A DNA stretch of 64,000 bases from Anisus vortex (Eukaryota; Mollusca; Gastropoda; Planorbidae): assembly GCA_949126835.1 (NCBI GenBank), contig OX421497.1, forward strand, positions 23,439,612 through 23,503,611, given 5' to 3'. The notes under the pieces were generated by a model. It searched no databases. It saw only the letters and a list, made by a program, of their open reading frames with translations, and was not told the origin of the DNA. Shown one piece after another: positions 10,801 through 23,500 of this stretch. A program made the translations under genes and the position numbers. Position 1 is the first letter of the stretch, and every line of letters begins with the position of its first letter.

Positions 10801-13800
10801 GACCTACATCAGATCAAAGTAATCAATATGGAGAAATATTTAGTCAGTAGTTTAGACCTACATCAGATCAAAGTAATCGATATGGAGAAATATTTAGTCA
10901 GTAGTTTAGACCTACATCAGATCAAAGTAATCGATATGGAGAAATATTTAGTCAGTAGTTTAGACCTACATCAGATCAAAGTAATCGATATGGAGAAATA
11001 TTTAGTCAGTAGTTTAGACCTACATCAGATCAAAGTAATCGATATGGAGAAATATTTAGTCAGTAGTTTAGACCTACATCAGATCAAAGTAATCGATATG
11101 GAGAAATATTTAGTCAGTAGTTTAGACCTACATCAGATCAAAGTAATCGATATGGAGAAATATTTAGTCAGTAGTTTAGACCTACATCAGATCAAAGTAA
11201 TCGATATGGAGAAATATTTAGTCAGTAGTTTAGACCTACATCAGATCAAAGTAATCGATATGGAGAAATATTTAGTCAGTAGTTTAGACCTACATCAGAT
11301 CAAAGTTATCGATATGGAGAAATATTTAGTCAGTAGTTTAGACCTACATCAGATCAAAGTAATCGATATGGAGAAATATTTAGTCAGTAGTTTAGACCTA
11401 CATCAGATCAAAGTAATCGATATGGAGAAATATTTAGTCAGTAGTTTAGACCTACATCAGATCAAAGTAATCGATATGGAGAAATATTTAGTCAGTAGTT
11501 TAGACCTACATCAGATCAAAGTAATCGATATGGAGAAATATTTAGTCAGTAGTTTAGACCTACATGAGATCAAAGTAATCGATATGGGGAAATATTTAGT
11601 CAGTAGTCTAGACCTACATCAGATCAAAACAATCGATATGGAGAAATATTTAGTCAGTAGTTTAGACCTACATCAGATCAAAGTAATCGATATGGAGAAA
11701 TATTTAGTCAGTAGTTTAGACCTACATCAGATCAAAGTAATCGATATAAAGAAATATTTAGTCAGTAGTTTAGACCTACATCAGATCAAAATAATCGATA
11801 TGGAGAAATATTTAGTCAGTAGTTTAGACCTACATCAGATCAAAGTAATCGATATGGAGAAATATTTAGTCAGTAGTTTAGACCTACATCAGATCAAAGT
11901 AATCGATATGGAGAAATATTTAGTCAGTAGTCTAGACCTACATCAGATCAAAGTAATCGATATGGAGAAATATTTAGTCAGTAGTTTAGACCTACATCAG
12001 ATCAAAGTAATCGATATGGAGAAATATTTAGTCAGTAGTTTAGACCTACATCAGATCAAAGTAATCGAAATGGAGAAATATTTAGTCAGTAGTTTAGACC
12101 TACATCAGATCAAAGTAATCGATATGGAGAAATATTTAGTCAGTAGTTTAGACCTACATCAGATCAAAGTAATCGATATGGAGAAATATTTAGTCAGTAG
12201 TTTAGACCTACATCAGATCAAAGTAATCGATATGGAGAAATATTTAGTCAGTAGTTTAGACCTACATCAGATCAAAGTAATCGATATGGAGAAATATTTA
12301 GTCAGTAGTCTAGACCTACATCAGATCAAAGTAATCGATATGGAGAAATATTTAGTCAGTAGTTTAGACCTACATCAGATCAAAGTAATCGATATGGAGA
12401 AATATTTAGTCAGTAGTTTAGACCTACATCAGATCAAAGTAATCGATATGGAGAAATATTTAGTCAGTAGTTTAGACCTACATCAGATCAAAGTAATCGA
12501 TATGGAGAAATATTTAGTCAGTAGTTTAGACCTACATCAGATCAAAGTAATCGATATGGAGAAATATTTAGTCAGTAGTTTAGACCTACATCAGATCAAA
12601 GTAATCAATATGGAGAAATATTTAGTCAGTAGTTTAGAACTACATCAGATCAAAGTAATCGATATGGAGAAATATTTAGTCAGTAGTTTAGACCTACATC
12701 AGATCAAAGTAATCAATATGGAGAAATATTTAGTCAGTAGTTTAGACCTACATCAGATCAAAGTAATCGATATGGAGAAATATTTAGTCAGTAGTTTAGA
12801 CCTACATCAGATCAAAGTAATCGATATGGAGAAATATTTAGTCAGTAGTTTAGACCTACATCAGATCAAAGTAATCGATATGGAGAAATATTTAGTCAGT
12901 AGTTTAGACCTACATCAGATCAAAGTAATCGATATGGAGAAATATTTAGTCAGTAGTTTAGACCTACATCAGATCAAAGTAATCGATATGGAGAAATATT
13001 TAGTCAGTAGTTTAGACCTACATCAGATCAAAGTAATCGATATGGAGAAATATTTAGTCAGTAGTTTAGACCTACATCAGATCAAAGTAATCGATATGGA
13101 GAAATATTTAGTCAGTAGTTTAGACCTACATCAGATCAAAGTAATCAATATGGAGAAATATTTAGTCAGTAGTTTAGACCTACATCAGATCAAAGTAATC
13201 GATATGGAGAAATATTTAGTCAGTAGTTTAGACCTACATCAGATCAAAGTAATCGATATGGAGAAATATTTAGTCAGTAGTTTAGACCTACATCAGATCA
13301 AAGTAATCGATATGGAGAAATATTTAGTCAGTAGTTTAGACCTACATCAGATCAAAGCAATCGATATGGAGAAATATTTAGTCAGTAGTTTAGACCTCCA
13401 TCAGATCAAAGTAATCAATATGGAGAAATATTAAGTCAGTAGTTTAGACCTACATCAGATCAAAGTAATCGATATGGAGAAATATTTAGTCAGTAGTTTA
13501 GACCTACATCAGATCAAAGTAATCGATATGGAGAAATATTTAGTCAGTAGTTTAGACCTACATCAGATCAAAGTAATCGATATGGAGAAATATTTAGTCA
13601 GTAGTTTAGACCTACATCAGATCAAAGTAATCGATATGGAGAAATATTTAGTCAGTAGTTTAGACCTACATCAGATCAAAGTAATCGATATGGAGAAATA
13701 TTTAGTCAGTAGTTTAGACCTACATCAGATCAAAGTAATCGATATGGAGAAATATTTAGTCAGTAGTTTAGACCTACATCAGATCAAAGTAATCGATATG

Positions 13801-16800
13801 GAGAAATATTTAGTCAGTAGTTTAGACCTACATCAGATCAAAGTAATCAATATGGAGAAATATTTAGTCAGTAGTTTAGACCTACATCAGATCAAAGTAA
13901 TCGATATGGAGAAATATTTAGTCAGTAGTTTAGACCTACATCAGATCAAAGTAATCGATATGGAGAAATATTTAGTCAGTAGTTTAGACCTACATCAGAT
14001 CAAAGTAATCGATATGGAGAAATATTTAGTCAGTAGTTTAGACCTACATCAGATCAAAGTAATCGATATGGAGAAATATTTAGTCAGTAGTTTAGACCTA
14101 CATCAGATCAAAGTAATCGATATGGAGAAATATTTAGTCAGTAGTTTAGACCTACATCAGATCAAAGTAATCGATATGGAGAAATATTTAGTCAGTAGTT
14201 TAGACCTACATCAGATCAAAGTAATCGATATGGAGAAATATTTAGTCAGTAGTTTAGACCTACATCAGATCAAAGTAATCGATATGGAGAAATATTTAGT
14301 CAGTAGTTTAGACCTACATCAGATCAAAGTAATCGATATGGAGAAATATTTAGTCAGTAGTTTAGACCTACATCAGATCAAAGTAATCAATATGGAGAAA
14401 TATTTAGTCAGTAGTTTAGACCTACATCAGATCAAAGTAATCGATATGGAGAAATATTTAGTCAGTAGTTTAGACCTACATCAGATCAAAGTAATCGATA
14501 TGGAGAAATATTTAGTCAGTAGTTTAGACCTACATCAGATCAAAGTAATCGATATGGAGAAATATTTAGTCAGTAGTTTAGACCTACATCAGATCAAAGC
14601 AATCGATATGGAGAAATATTTAGTCAGTAGTTTAGACCTCCATCAGATCAAAGTAATCAATATGGAGAAATATTAAGTCAGTAGTTTAGACCTACATCAG
14701 ATCAAAGTAATCGATATGGAGAAATATTTAGTCAGTAGTTTAGACCTACATCAGATCAAAGTAATCGATATGGAGAAATATTTAGTCAGTAGTTTAGACC
14801 TACATCAGATCAAAGTAATCGATATGGAGAAATATTTAGTCAGTAGTTTAGACCTACATCAGATCAAAGTAATCGATATGGAGAAATATTTAGTCAGTAG
14901 TTTAGACCTACATCAGATCAAAGTAATCGATATGGAGAAATATTTAGTCAGTAGTTTAGACCTACATCAGATCAAAGTAATCGATATGGAGAAATATTTA
15001 GTCAGTAGTTTAGACCTACATCAGATCAAAGTTATCGATATGGAGAAATATTTAGTCAGTAGTTTAGACCTACATCAGATCAAAGTAATCGATATGGAGA
15101 AATATTTAGTCAGTAGTTTAGACCTACATCAGATCAAAGTAATCGATATGGAGAAATATTTAGTCAGTAGTTTAGACCTACATCAGATCAAAGTAATCGA
15201 TATGGAGAAATATTTAGTCAGTAGTTTAGACCTACATCAGATCAAAGTAATCGATATGGAGAAATATTTAGTGAGTAGTTTAGACCTACATCAGATCAAA
15301 GTAATCAATATGGAGAAATATTTAGTCAGTAGTTTAGACCTACATCAGATCAAAGTAATCGATATGGAGAAATATTTAGTCAGTAGTTTAGACCTACATC
15401 AGATCAAAGTAATCGATATGGAGAAATATTTAGTCAGTAGTTTAGACCTACATCAGATCAAAGTAATCGATATGGAGAAATATTTAGTCAGTAGTTTAGA
15501 CCTACATCAGATCAAAGTAATCGATATGGAGAAATATTTAGTCAGTAGTTTAGACCTACATCGGATCAAAGTAATCGATATCGAGAAATATTTAGTCAGT
15601 AGTTTAGACCTACATCAGATCAAAGTAATCGATATGGAGAAATATTTAGTCAGTAGTTTAGACCTACATCAGATCAAAGTAATCGATATGGAGAAATATT
15701 TAGTCAGTAGTTTAGACCTACATCAGATCAAAGTAATCGATATGGAGAAATATTTAGTCAGTAGTTTAGACCTACATCAGATCAAAGTAATCGATATGGA
15801 GAAATATTTAGTCAGTAGTTTAGACCTACATCAGATCAAAGTAATCGATATGGAGAAATATTTAGTCAGTAGTTTAGACCTACATCAGATCAAAGTAATC
15901 GAAATGGCGAAATATTTAGTCAGTAGTTTAGACCTACATCAGATAAAAGTAATCAATATGGAGAAATATTTAGTCAGTAGTTTAGACCTACATCAGATCA
16001 AAGTAATCGATATGGAGAAATATTTAGTCAGTAGTTTAGACCTACATCAGATCAAAGTAATCAATATGGAGAAATATTTAGTCAGTAGTTTAGACCTACA
16101 TCAGATCAAAGTAATCGATATGGAGAAATATTTAGTCAGTAGTTTAGACCTACATCAGATCAAAGTAATCAATATGGAGAAATATTTAGTCAGTAGTTTA
16201 GACCTACATCAGATCAAAGTAATCGATATGGAGAAATATTTAGTCAGTAGTTTAGACCTACATCAGATCAAAGTAATCGATATGGAGAAATATTTAGTCA
16301 GTAGTTTAGACCTACATCAGATCAAAGTAATCGATATGGAGAAATATTTAGTCAGTAGTTTAGACCTACATCAGATCAAAGTAATCGATATGGAGAAATA
16401 TTTAGTCAGTAGTTTAGACCTACATCAGATCAAAGTAATCGATATGGAGAAATATTTAGTCAGTAGTTCAGACCTACATCAGATCAAAGTAATCAATATG
16501 GAGAAATATTTAGTCAGTAGTTTAGACCTACATCAGATCAAAGTAATCGATATGGAGAAATATTTAGTCAGTAGTTTAGACCTACATCAGATCAAAGTAA
16601 TGGATATGGAGAAATATTTAGTCAGTAGTTTAGACCTACATCAGATCAAAGTAATCGATATGGAGAAATATTTAGTCAGTAGTTTAGACCTACATCAGAT
16701 CAAAGTAATCAATATGGAGAAATATTTAGTCAGTAGTTTAGACCTACATCAGATCAAAGTAATCAATATGGAGAAATATTTAGTCAGTAGTTTAGACCTA

Positions 16801-17270
16801 CATCAGATCAAAGTAATCAATATGGAGAAATATTTAGTCAGTAGTTTAGACCTACATCAGATCAAAGTAATCAATATGGAGAAATATTTAGTCAGTAGTT
16901 TAGACCTACATTAGATCAAAGTAATCGATATGGAGAAATATTTAGTCAGTAGTTTAGACCTACATCAGATCAAAGTAATCGATATGGAGAAATATTTAGT
17001 CAGTAGTTTAGACCTACATCAGATCAAAGTAATCGATATGGAGAAATATTTAGTCAGTAGTTTAGACCTACATTAGATCAAAGTAATCAATATGGAGAAA
17101 TATTTAGTGAGTAGTTTAGACCTACATCAGATCAAAGTAATCGATATGGAGAAATATTTAGTCAGTAGTTTAGACCTACATCAGATCAAAGTAATCGATA
17201 TGGAGAAATATTTAGTCAGTAGTTTAGACCTACATTAGATCAAAGTAATCAATATGGAGAAATATTTAGT
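7821..17270. repeat. Array of 175 tandem 54-bp units
   Basis: The array is 9,450 bp, exactly 175 x 54. The unit runs CAGTAGTTTAGACCTACATC, AGATCAAAGTAATCGATATG, GAGAAATATTTAGT and contains a ClaI-type ATCGAT in most copies. Because 54 is divisible by 3 and one frame of the unit has no stop, plus-strand frames of 1897, 400 and 732 codons arise, repeating an 18-residue unit (SLDLHQIKVIDMEKYLVS). The other five frames carry a stop in every unit. Changes are a mixture of silent (TTA to CTA, GTA to GTT) and replacing (GAT to AAT, ATG to ATA), with stops at 13432 and 14674 and three CAG-to-TAG changes at 16911, 17073 and 17235. I treat it as non-coding satellite. Confidence 0.95.
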
Positions 17271-17694
17271 CTACAGAATATTGTTTTACAACACTGTAAG
17301 CTAAATATCAGAAATATACAAATTCTCTATGAAAAAAATGTAATGTTTTGTTTTTCAAGCACAGAATGATTTTAAAAATCCCGAATTTTTCTTTTTAATT
17401 TACTTTACTATTTAAACGGGTATTGGTCCTAGCTCATCGGTTTCAGACCCAAGACCCGCGGGAGATTTTCGGAAGTTTAATGGCCAAGCCATATAAAGTG
17501 AGAATTAAACTTTTTAATGCAGACATGTAGAGGTAGAGGAATCTTCTGTCTGTGAGCATTACTGCGTCAATCTGAATAGGTGAAAATGAAAGTTGTGTAG
17601 TTCGTTAGCTCAATGAATGTTTATCAAGTTTGACCTGCTTATTCAAGTGTGATTTGAGTTTTGGCCCCCTGTGTGATTGAGTTTGACACCCCTG
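17271..17694. mobile_element. Remnant of a hAT-type transposon end
   Basis: The segment ends with GAGTTTGACACCCCTG (17679-17694), the reverse complement of the CAGGGGTGTCAAACTC terminus found in many hAT/Charlie-type elements. No partner terminus was found on the far side of the 54-bp array, so this is an isolated end. No coding potential is left. Confidence 0.4.
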
Positions 17695-18005
17695 TCCTTA
17701 CTTGTCTATTGGGTTTTTAATTTTTTCCAATAGTAGAGAAGAGATTTCTAGCTTTTTTACTAAAGGCTATGGCGTCTCAAAATTCTTTAGAAGTTTCTTT
17801 TAATTATATGTGAGGTTTTGCTATTTGAATTGTATAACTCGCTTATATAGGTCAGTGAAGGAGAAGTAATAAATGATGGATAACTAGTTCCACTTATTTC
17901 ACTTTGCACTAAAAAAAAATTGTACGCGTCTCTATCCATTATTTTTATAGATCAGTAGTAATAATACAATTTTGGAAATGTGTAGGCCTATAGGCTTAGA
18001 TTATT

Positions 18006-18655
18006 GGAACAACCTGTGTGTGACTTGGAAATATGTGTGAGAATTTTAGAATTGTGTATTTTTGTGACTTTTTGCAATTTTGTAGGGGTATGACTTTCTG
18101 AACTATGTGTGTTTGACTTTAAGAATTGTGTATGTTTTTTTTTTTGCTTCTATATTTGTGCATGTGAGTAACATTTAGAATTGTATATCACCATTAAAAT
18201 GGTGTGTGGTTTTTTGGAACTGTGTGAGTGGCTTTTGGAAATGTGTGTGTGGTCTTTAGAATTAAGTTTGCGTATGTCTTTAAAAATCGTTTGAATGTGA
18301 CTTTTACAAAAGTATGTCATTGGAGACTTGTGTGTGTATGACTTTCGGATTTGTGTGTTTGACTTGAAATTGTATATTCGATGTTCCGAATGGTGTGTGT
18401 TTGATTTATGTGTGACATTTGAAATCGTGTGAATGTGAAATTTGAAATTGTGTGTGAACTTTGGTTTTATGTTTGTCATTGGAAATTGTGTGGATGTGGC
18501 TTTCGGAAATGTGTGTGAAACGTTGGGAATTGTGTGTGTATCACTTATTGAATTATGTGTATTCTTGCGTGCCTGTATGAATGTGAGTGTCTGCACTGTT
18601 TGCTTGAGTGCGGTTACGTGTGTGCCTGCTTGCGCGTGCATATGTGTATGTGAAT
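18006..18655. repeat. Degenerate TGTGTG-rich repeat
   Basis: Irregular copies of a 20-30 bp motif of the form GAATTGTGTGTGTTTGACTTT, heavily diverged. The open frames on either strand are low-complexity shadows of the repeat. Confidence 0.75.
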
Positions 18656-19700
18656 AAAAAAAAGGGGGGGGGGAGGCGAGGGGCGGATAAACCTTTTCAA
18701 CCTAAGCTCCTAACAATAATATGGAGCTTTATTGTAAATAAGTCCCTTTTTATGAGAAGACAAGTGGCAGTAATAAGCTATTCAGTGGAAAAGTGACGCG
18801 GCATAAGTACCTGCACGTGACCAGTTTATTGGGGTTATAACAAAGAAATTAATGGCCTTGGTCTGGTCTCCCTGCAGACTAGAATGTCAAAAAAAAATAT
18901 GGAAAATCAATAAATAAATAGAAAAAAAACATTTTATCTTTTAAGTACGTTTTTATTTTTTAAAAAATTTATTCGTTTTTTTAAATGTTTTATTACGCTA
19001 ATGTTATTCCCGTCAACAAGAAGTTAACATATTTTTCTAAATTGAATATTTATTCCATTTTGTATTTATGCCTTTAAATTATTGCTATGCAGAGCCTTCT
19101 AAAGCCTATGTAGCGCCCCCACGTGCAAAAGTTTCAGCGACGCCCCCTTGCATACTGTAACTGCTTTGTTTAGTGCTATATTTAGACTTTATTTGCCGCC
19201 CCCTAGAAGTGTCGCCCCCGGGCATATGCCCCCTCTGCTCCCCCCCCCCCCTTTGTGGTGGCACTGTTGCTATGCTAATAATGCTTTCGTTAGAGCCAAA
19301 AAAAATGCCGATATGGCGATTCATTAGAAAATGTACAACACATTCTTCAGTTCAAGTCGTCATCTCTCCAAGGATCAATTCACATACAAGCATCAGAGTC
19401 CCATAACATTATTCCTTTATTCCCCGCCCCCCGTTTGTTTTTTTCAGGTAGAACAAATTTATGCGAAACGCCTACGGTGACAATTTCTATTGGCTGACCT
19501 TGAGACCAGGGCGGCGCAGATATAGTTAATGCCTCCAAACTCCTCTATTTGAGAATGCAGGAAAAAAATACTACGAAATTATTGGCTTGGTTTGTTTTAG
19601 TTGTTTCTGAAGAGCCTCTTTCTCTTGTGTCTAGTTTGCAAGAGGATGTAATCATTTTCCTGTAAATGAGTTATCTGTCCTTGGTTCAATACAGATCTGT
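18656..19700. other. Intergenic AT-rich DNA with G/C homopolymers
   Basis: Contains a G-run near 18664-18673 and C-rich sequence at about 19111-19252 (repeated GCCCCC blocks, then a C-run). The GCCCCC blocks may be an old transposon end, but no inverted repeat or target duplication could be shown. No gene is supported. Confidence 0.35.
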
Positions 19701-19724
19701 AAGCGGGTTCTACCCTGCCGCTGA

Positions 19725-19803
19725 CAGATCCCTGCCGCCCTGTAGGAGTTTTGGGCCTCGTGGACGTAACAATCTTCTATCTTGAAGGAACGTCTGTAAA
19801 ACT
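19725..19803 (+). repeat. Dispersed repeat fragment, shared with 39.8 kb
   Basis: A stretch containing GCCCTGTAGGAGTTTTGGGC and ending GGAACGTCTGTAAA closely matches 39798-39873. The GCCC...TTTTGGGCC core also appears inverted inside the SINE at 23.3-23.5 kb, which suggests all three come from one SINE family. Confidence 0.65.
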
Positions 19804-20003
19804 TAAAGATATAAGAACTTTAAATGTTGACTTTCAAATATGTGCTATTAAAAATAGTTTCATAATAAGGTTAATAATGTTATTCTTTTTTTTTCTTTCA
19901 CTTTCAGCTAAAAGTTAGCAATATGAATTAAGAATTGGACTATGTTTGACCATGAAGAGTATTATTCTGTGAAGTCTTGACGGACCACCAGAGACAAAAG
20001 ATG

Positions 20004-20296
20004 TTATATTGTGTTATGTTTTGTTTGATAAAACACGGTAGCAAAAATGTTGTGTGTTGTGTATTGTTTGATATAACACGGTAGCAAAAATGTTGTGTGT
20101 TGTGTATTGTTTGATATAACACGGTAGCAAAAATGTTGTGTGTTGTGTATTGTTTGATATAACACGGTAGCAAAAATGTTGTGTGTTGTGTATTGTTTGA
20201 TATAACACGGTAGCAAAAATGTTGTGTGTTGTGTATTGTTTGATATAACACGGTAGCAAAAATGTTGTGTGTTGTGTATTGTTTGATATAATACGA
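20004..20296. repeat. 43-bp minisatellite, about 6 copies
   Basis: Units repeat every 43 bp (anchor GCAAAAATGT at 20041 and 20084) and contain TTGTTTGATATAACACGGTA. The outermost copies are diverged. The unit is unrelated in sequence to the 43-bp repeat at 2.4-7.3 kb. Confidence 0.95.
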
Positions 20297-20433
20297 TGAC
20301 AAAAAGATGTTATAGTGTGTTCTGTATTGTTGTATGCTTTTACTATCTAAAGCTGTAATGTAAGGAAACAATTAATGGAGTTTGACAATTCTAAAAATAG
20401 GAGGGGGAAAGAAGGGGGGTAAGGGGTAGTGTA

Positions 20434-20697
20434 GGCCTACACAAACTATTTTCTGGTCTCTAACATTCCCATTCATATACAGAGCAATCTACACAAACTA
20501 TTTTCTGGTCTCTAACATTCCCATTCATATACAGAGCAATCTACACAAACTATTTTCTGGTCTCTGACATTCCCATTCATATACAGAGCAATCTACACAA
20601 ACTATTTTCTGGTCTCTAACATTCCCATTCATATACAGAGCAATCTACACAAACTATTTTCTGGTCTCTAACATTCCCATTCATATACAGAGCAATC
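20434..20697. repeat. 52-bp minisatellite, 5 copies
   Basis: The unit contains ACACAAACTATTTTCTGGTC followed by TCTAACATTCCCATTCATAT; copies are spaced 52 bp (20441, 20493 and so on) and almost identical. Confidence 0.95.
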
Positions 20698-20833
20698 CAC
20701 TTGGACACTCAAATTCGTTTTCTGATGAATCTACCAATAATTTTAGGGCTCCTCATAAATACATTTTGGCACCTGTGTAGTTCATTTGTTTCTCATGGAA
20801 ATAGTGGCATCGAACTATTCAGGGTCCATATTG

Positions 20834-21981
20834 TTTCCAGTGGCAGCGATATCGGCTAGCGTACCGGAGGTCCCAGGGTAGTCTCCAGTGGCAGCGATAT
20901 CGGCTAGCGTACCGGAGGTCCCAGGGTAGTCTCCAGTGGCAGCGATATCGGCTAGCGTACCGGAGGTCCCGGGGTAGTCTCCAGTGGCAGCGATACCGGC
21001 TAGCGTACCGGAGGTCCCGGGGTAGTCTCCAGTGGCAGCGATATCGGCTAGCGTACCGGAGGTCCCGGGGTAGTCTCCAGTGGCAGCGATACCGGCTAGC
21101 GTACCGGAGGTCCCGGGGTAGTCTCCAGTGGCAGCGATATCGGCTAGCGTACCGGAGGTCCCGGGGTAGTCTCCAGTGGCAGCGATACCGGCTAGCGTAC
21201 CGGAGGTCACGGGGTAGTCTCCAGTGGCAGCGATATCGGCTAGCGTACCGGAGGTCCCGGGGTAGTCTCCAGTGGCAGCGATATCGGCTAGCGTACCGGA
21301 GGTCACGGGGTAGTCTCCAGTGGCAGCGATATCGGCTAGCGTACCGGAGGGCCCGGGGTAGTCTCCAGTGGCAGCGATATCGGCTAGCGTACCGGAGGTC
21401 CCGGGGTAGTCTCCAGTGGCAGCGATATCGGCTAGCGTACCGGAGGTCACGGGGTAGTCTCCAGTGGCAGCGATACCGGCTAGCGTACCGGAGGTCCCGG
21501 GGTAGTCTCCAGTGGCAGCGATATCGGCTAGCGTACCGGAGGTCCCGGGGTAGTCTCCAGTGGCAGCGATATCGGCTAGCGTACCGGAGGTCACGGGGTA
21601 GTCACCAGTGGCAGCGATACCGGCTAGCGTACCGGAGGTCCCGGGGTAGTCTCCAGTGGCAGCGATATCGGCTAGCGTACCGGAGGTCCCGGGGTAGTCT
21701 CCAGTGGCAGCGATATCGGCTAGCGTACCGGAGGTCCCGGGGTAGTCTCCAGTGGCAGCGATATCGGCTAGCGTACCGGAGGTCCCGGGGTAGTCTCCAG
21801 TGGCAGCGATATCGGCTAGCGTACCGGAGGTCCCGGGGTAGTCTCCAGTGGCAGCGATACCGGCTAGCGTAACGGAGGGCCCGGGGTAGTCTCCAGTGGC
21901 AGCGATACCGGCTAGCGTACCGGAGGTCCCGGGGTAGTCTCCAGTGGCAGCGACACCGGCTAGCGTACCGGAGGTCCCGGG
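20834..21981 (+). repeat. 48-bp minisatellite of 24 copies derived from a SINE head
   Basis: CCAGTGGCAGCG recurs every 48 bp from 20837 to 21941. The unit (GTGGCAGCGATATCGGCTAG, then CGTACCGGAGGTCCCGGGG) matches the tRNA-like head of the SINE intact at 62.3 kb, from the A-box region to just before the B box. The last copy runs directly into GGTTCGAATCA, the B box, and then the SINE body, so the array is an internal expansion of the SINE's 5' part. 48 bp is a multiple of 3, so long minus-strand frames result; they are not considered genes. Confidence 0.93.
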
Positions 21982-22150
21982 TTCGAATCATGGCGATGGC
22001 TAGGATTTGTTCCCTGGTCTCGAGAGCGTCCTTTAGTCTGTCCAGCTCTGTTGGGTACGTGACGTTAGTTGGGGGCAGAGTAAGTTGGCTGAGCATTGTA
22101 CTGGCCACATAATCCCACAGCATGCACTCTGCTGACGGGGACACTTAACT
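21982..22150 (+). mobile_element. Body of a tRNA-derived SINE whose head has expanded
   Basis: Continues the 48-bp array. After the B box the sequence follows the SINE body seen at 62.4 kb (CCAGCTCTGTTGGGTACGTG, GACGTTAGTTGGGG, CTGGCCACATAATC), then ends near GACGGGGACACTTAACTT. A block before the 3' tail is missing compared with the 62.3-kb copy. Confidence 0.85.
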
Positions 22151-23284
22151 TTTCTTTGTTTCATTAACACGGGAATCCAGGGCAATAATATTGTTCGCCT
22201 ATGTAGAGCCTAGAGCATCTAGTTCAGAAAAGATGTGCTCGCTTGCCGCACAGAGTTATACCCTTCTTTTTATAGATCAGTGATTATACCAGTGATGTTT
22301 TGCCTACTTAAAATATTAAACGAAGATTTGATAATTTCGTAATCATTGTATTTTGTAAGAAGGACCTTCATTGAAATGGGGGGGGGGGGGGGATCGAAGA
22401 GTCTTCACTATAGACATACAATTTTAGCATTGGGCCTCAATTAAAAAAGTAGGCATATTATATTTTTTTAAAGCTTATTCGACATTATAGGCCAGGTCTC
22501 TGACATGAAGAATTGTTGTAAATGAAAGGTTGAAGGTTTAAATGTCACAGTTACAATATGAAAAACAAAATTTATTTTTTAGAAATGTTACTGAAAAAGT
22601 GTTGGTTGTGTCAGCTTGTTGGTGTGAATGTAACATTGCTATGATGTCTTTGTCAATGTAACATTGCTATGATGTCTATTTGTCAATGATATCTTTGTTA
22701 TTTTGTTAATGTAACATTGCTATGATGTGTATTTTGTCAATACAATGTTGACATGGTGGTTTCGTGACACTATCATTAACTGGGCATGTATCTAATATGG
22801 TTCTATTCATCTAGTACATTTTCCCACTAACAAAAATAATAGTAGATGTTACATGATCAGCTCAATTTGCATCTTGATTTTTTCTTCATGTGGCATGCCA
22901 ATATTATTCTCCCCAGAATAACAAACAATTAAATTATCTAATTTATTACTTGTGCAATTGTAACATATAAAAGGCTTATATTATTTCATAGTCTTGACAC
23001 ACATGTTTTATTTATTGTATTCCAGACAATGAGATGTTAAATATTTATTCTAAATATGTTTTCCATGTTGTGCAATATCTTCTTTTCAGATTTTTTTTTG
23101 TCATGGTCATAATTACCTGTCAGTGTCACCCAAACTTTGGTCGTAGTCCTACTAAACATTATTAGGGGACTGTTCGATCACGGGTTATTTTCTTTATATG
23201 CCTTGTTCATTTAAAAACAAATCCTATTTGAACTTAATTTGAAGTATTTGCGTCTTCCCTTTGTGTTGGTGTTTTAATAATTTT
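22151..23284. other. AT-rich intergenic DNA with a G-run and short direct repeats
   Basis: A run of about 15 G lies near 22378-22392. Between 22628 and 22745 three copies of TGTAACATTGCTATGATGTC occur as imperfect direct repeats. No gene is supported. Confidence 0.5.
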
Positions 23285-23289
23285 ATAAT

Positions 23290-23500
23290 AAATTGGTTAC
23301 TTATATAGCGCTTCTATCCATGCTATTTTAGCATGCTCAGTGCGCTCTGTAAACACAATGCTGCCTGCTGGCGCAAATATGTTTACAGGCCCAAAACTCC
23401 TGCAGGGCGACAGGGATCCGCCGATGGCCGGGCTAGAACCCGCGACGTGTCAGTTGGTTTTTGGTTGACAGTCCGGTGAACTAACCGCTATATTAGAGCT
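23290..23500 (-). mobile_element. tRNA-derived SINE, second family
   Basis: Read on the minus strand, the head has an A-box-like TAGCGGTTAGTTCACCGG (23473-23490) and a B-box-like GGTTCTAGCC (23431-23440). The body contains GCCCTGCAGGAGTTTTGGGC, shared with the fragments at 19.7 and 39.8 kb. The tail lies near TTATATAGCGCTTCTATCCA (plus strand). Confidence 0.65.

Noticed and set aside
7741..16914. Giant repetitive protein genes of 1897, 400 and 732 residues
   Set aside because: They are one stop-free frame of a 54-bp satellite. There is no promoter, no non-repeat domain, and replacing changes and stops accumulate. Reported as a repeat.
7821..17270. CRISPR-like array
   Set aside because: The units are contiguous, with no unique spacers, in an intron-bearing animal genome.
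19100..19260. Transposon end with GCCCCC blocks
   Set aside because: Composition resembles some MITE interiors, but no inverted terminus or target duplication could be found.
20815..22144. Minus-strand proteins of 259 and 180 residues with 16-residue repeats
   Set aside because: They are translations of the 48-bp SINE-derived array, and the end of one runs into the antisense of the SINE body.
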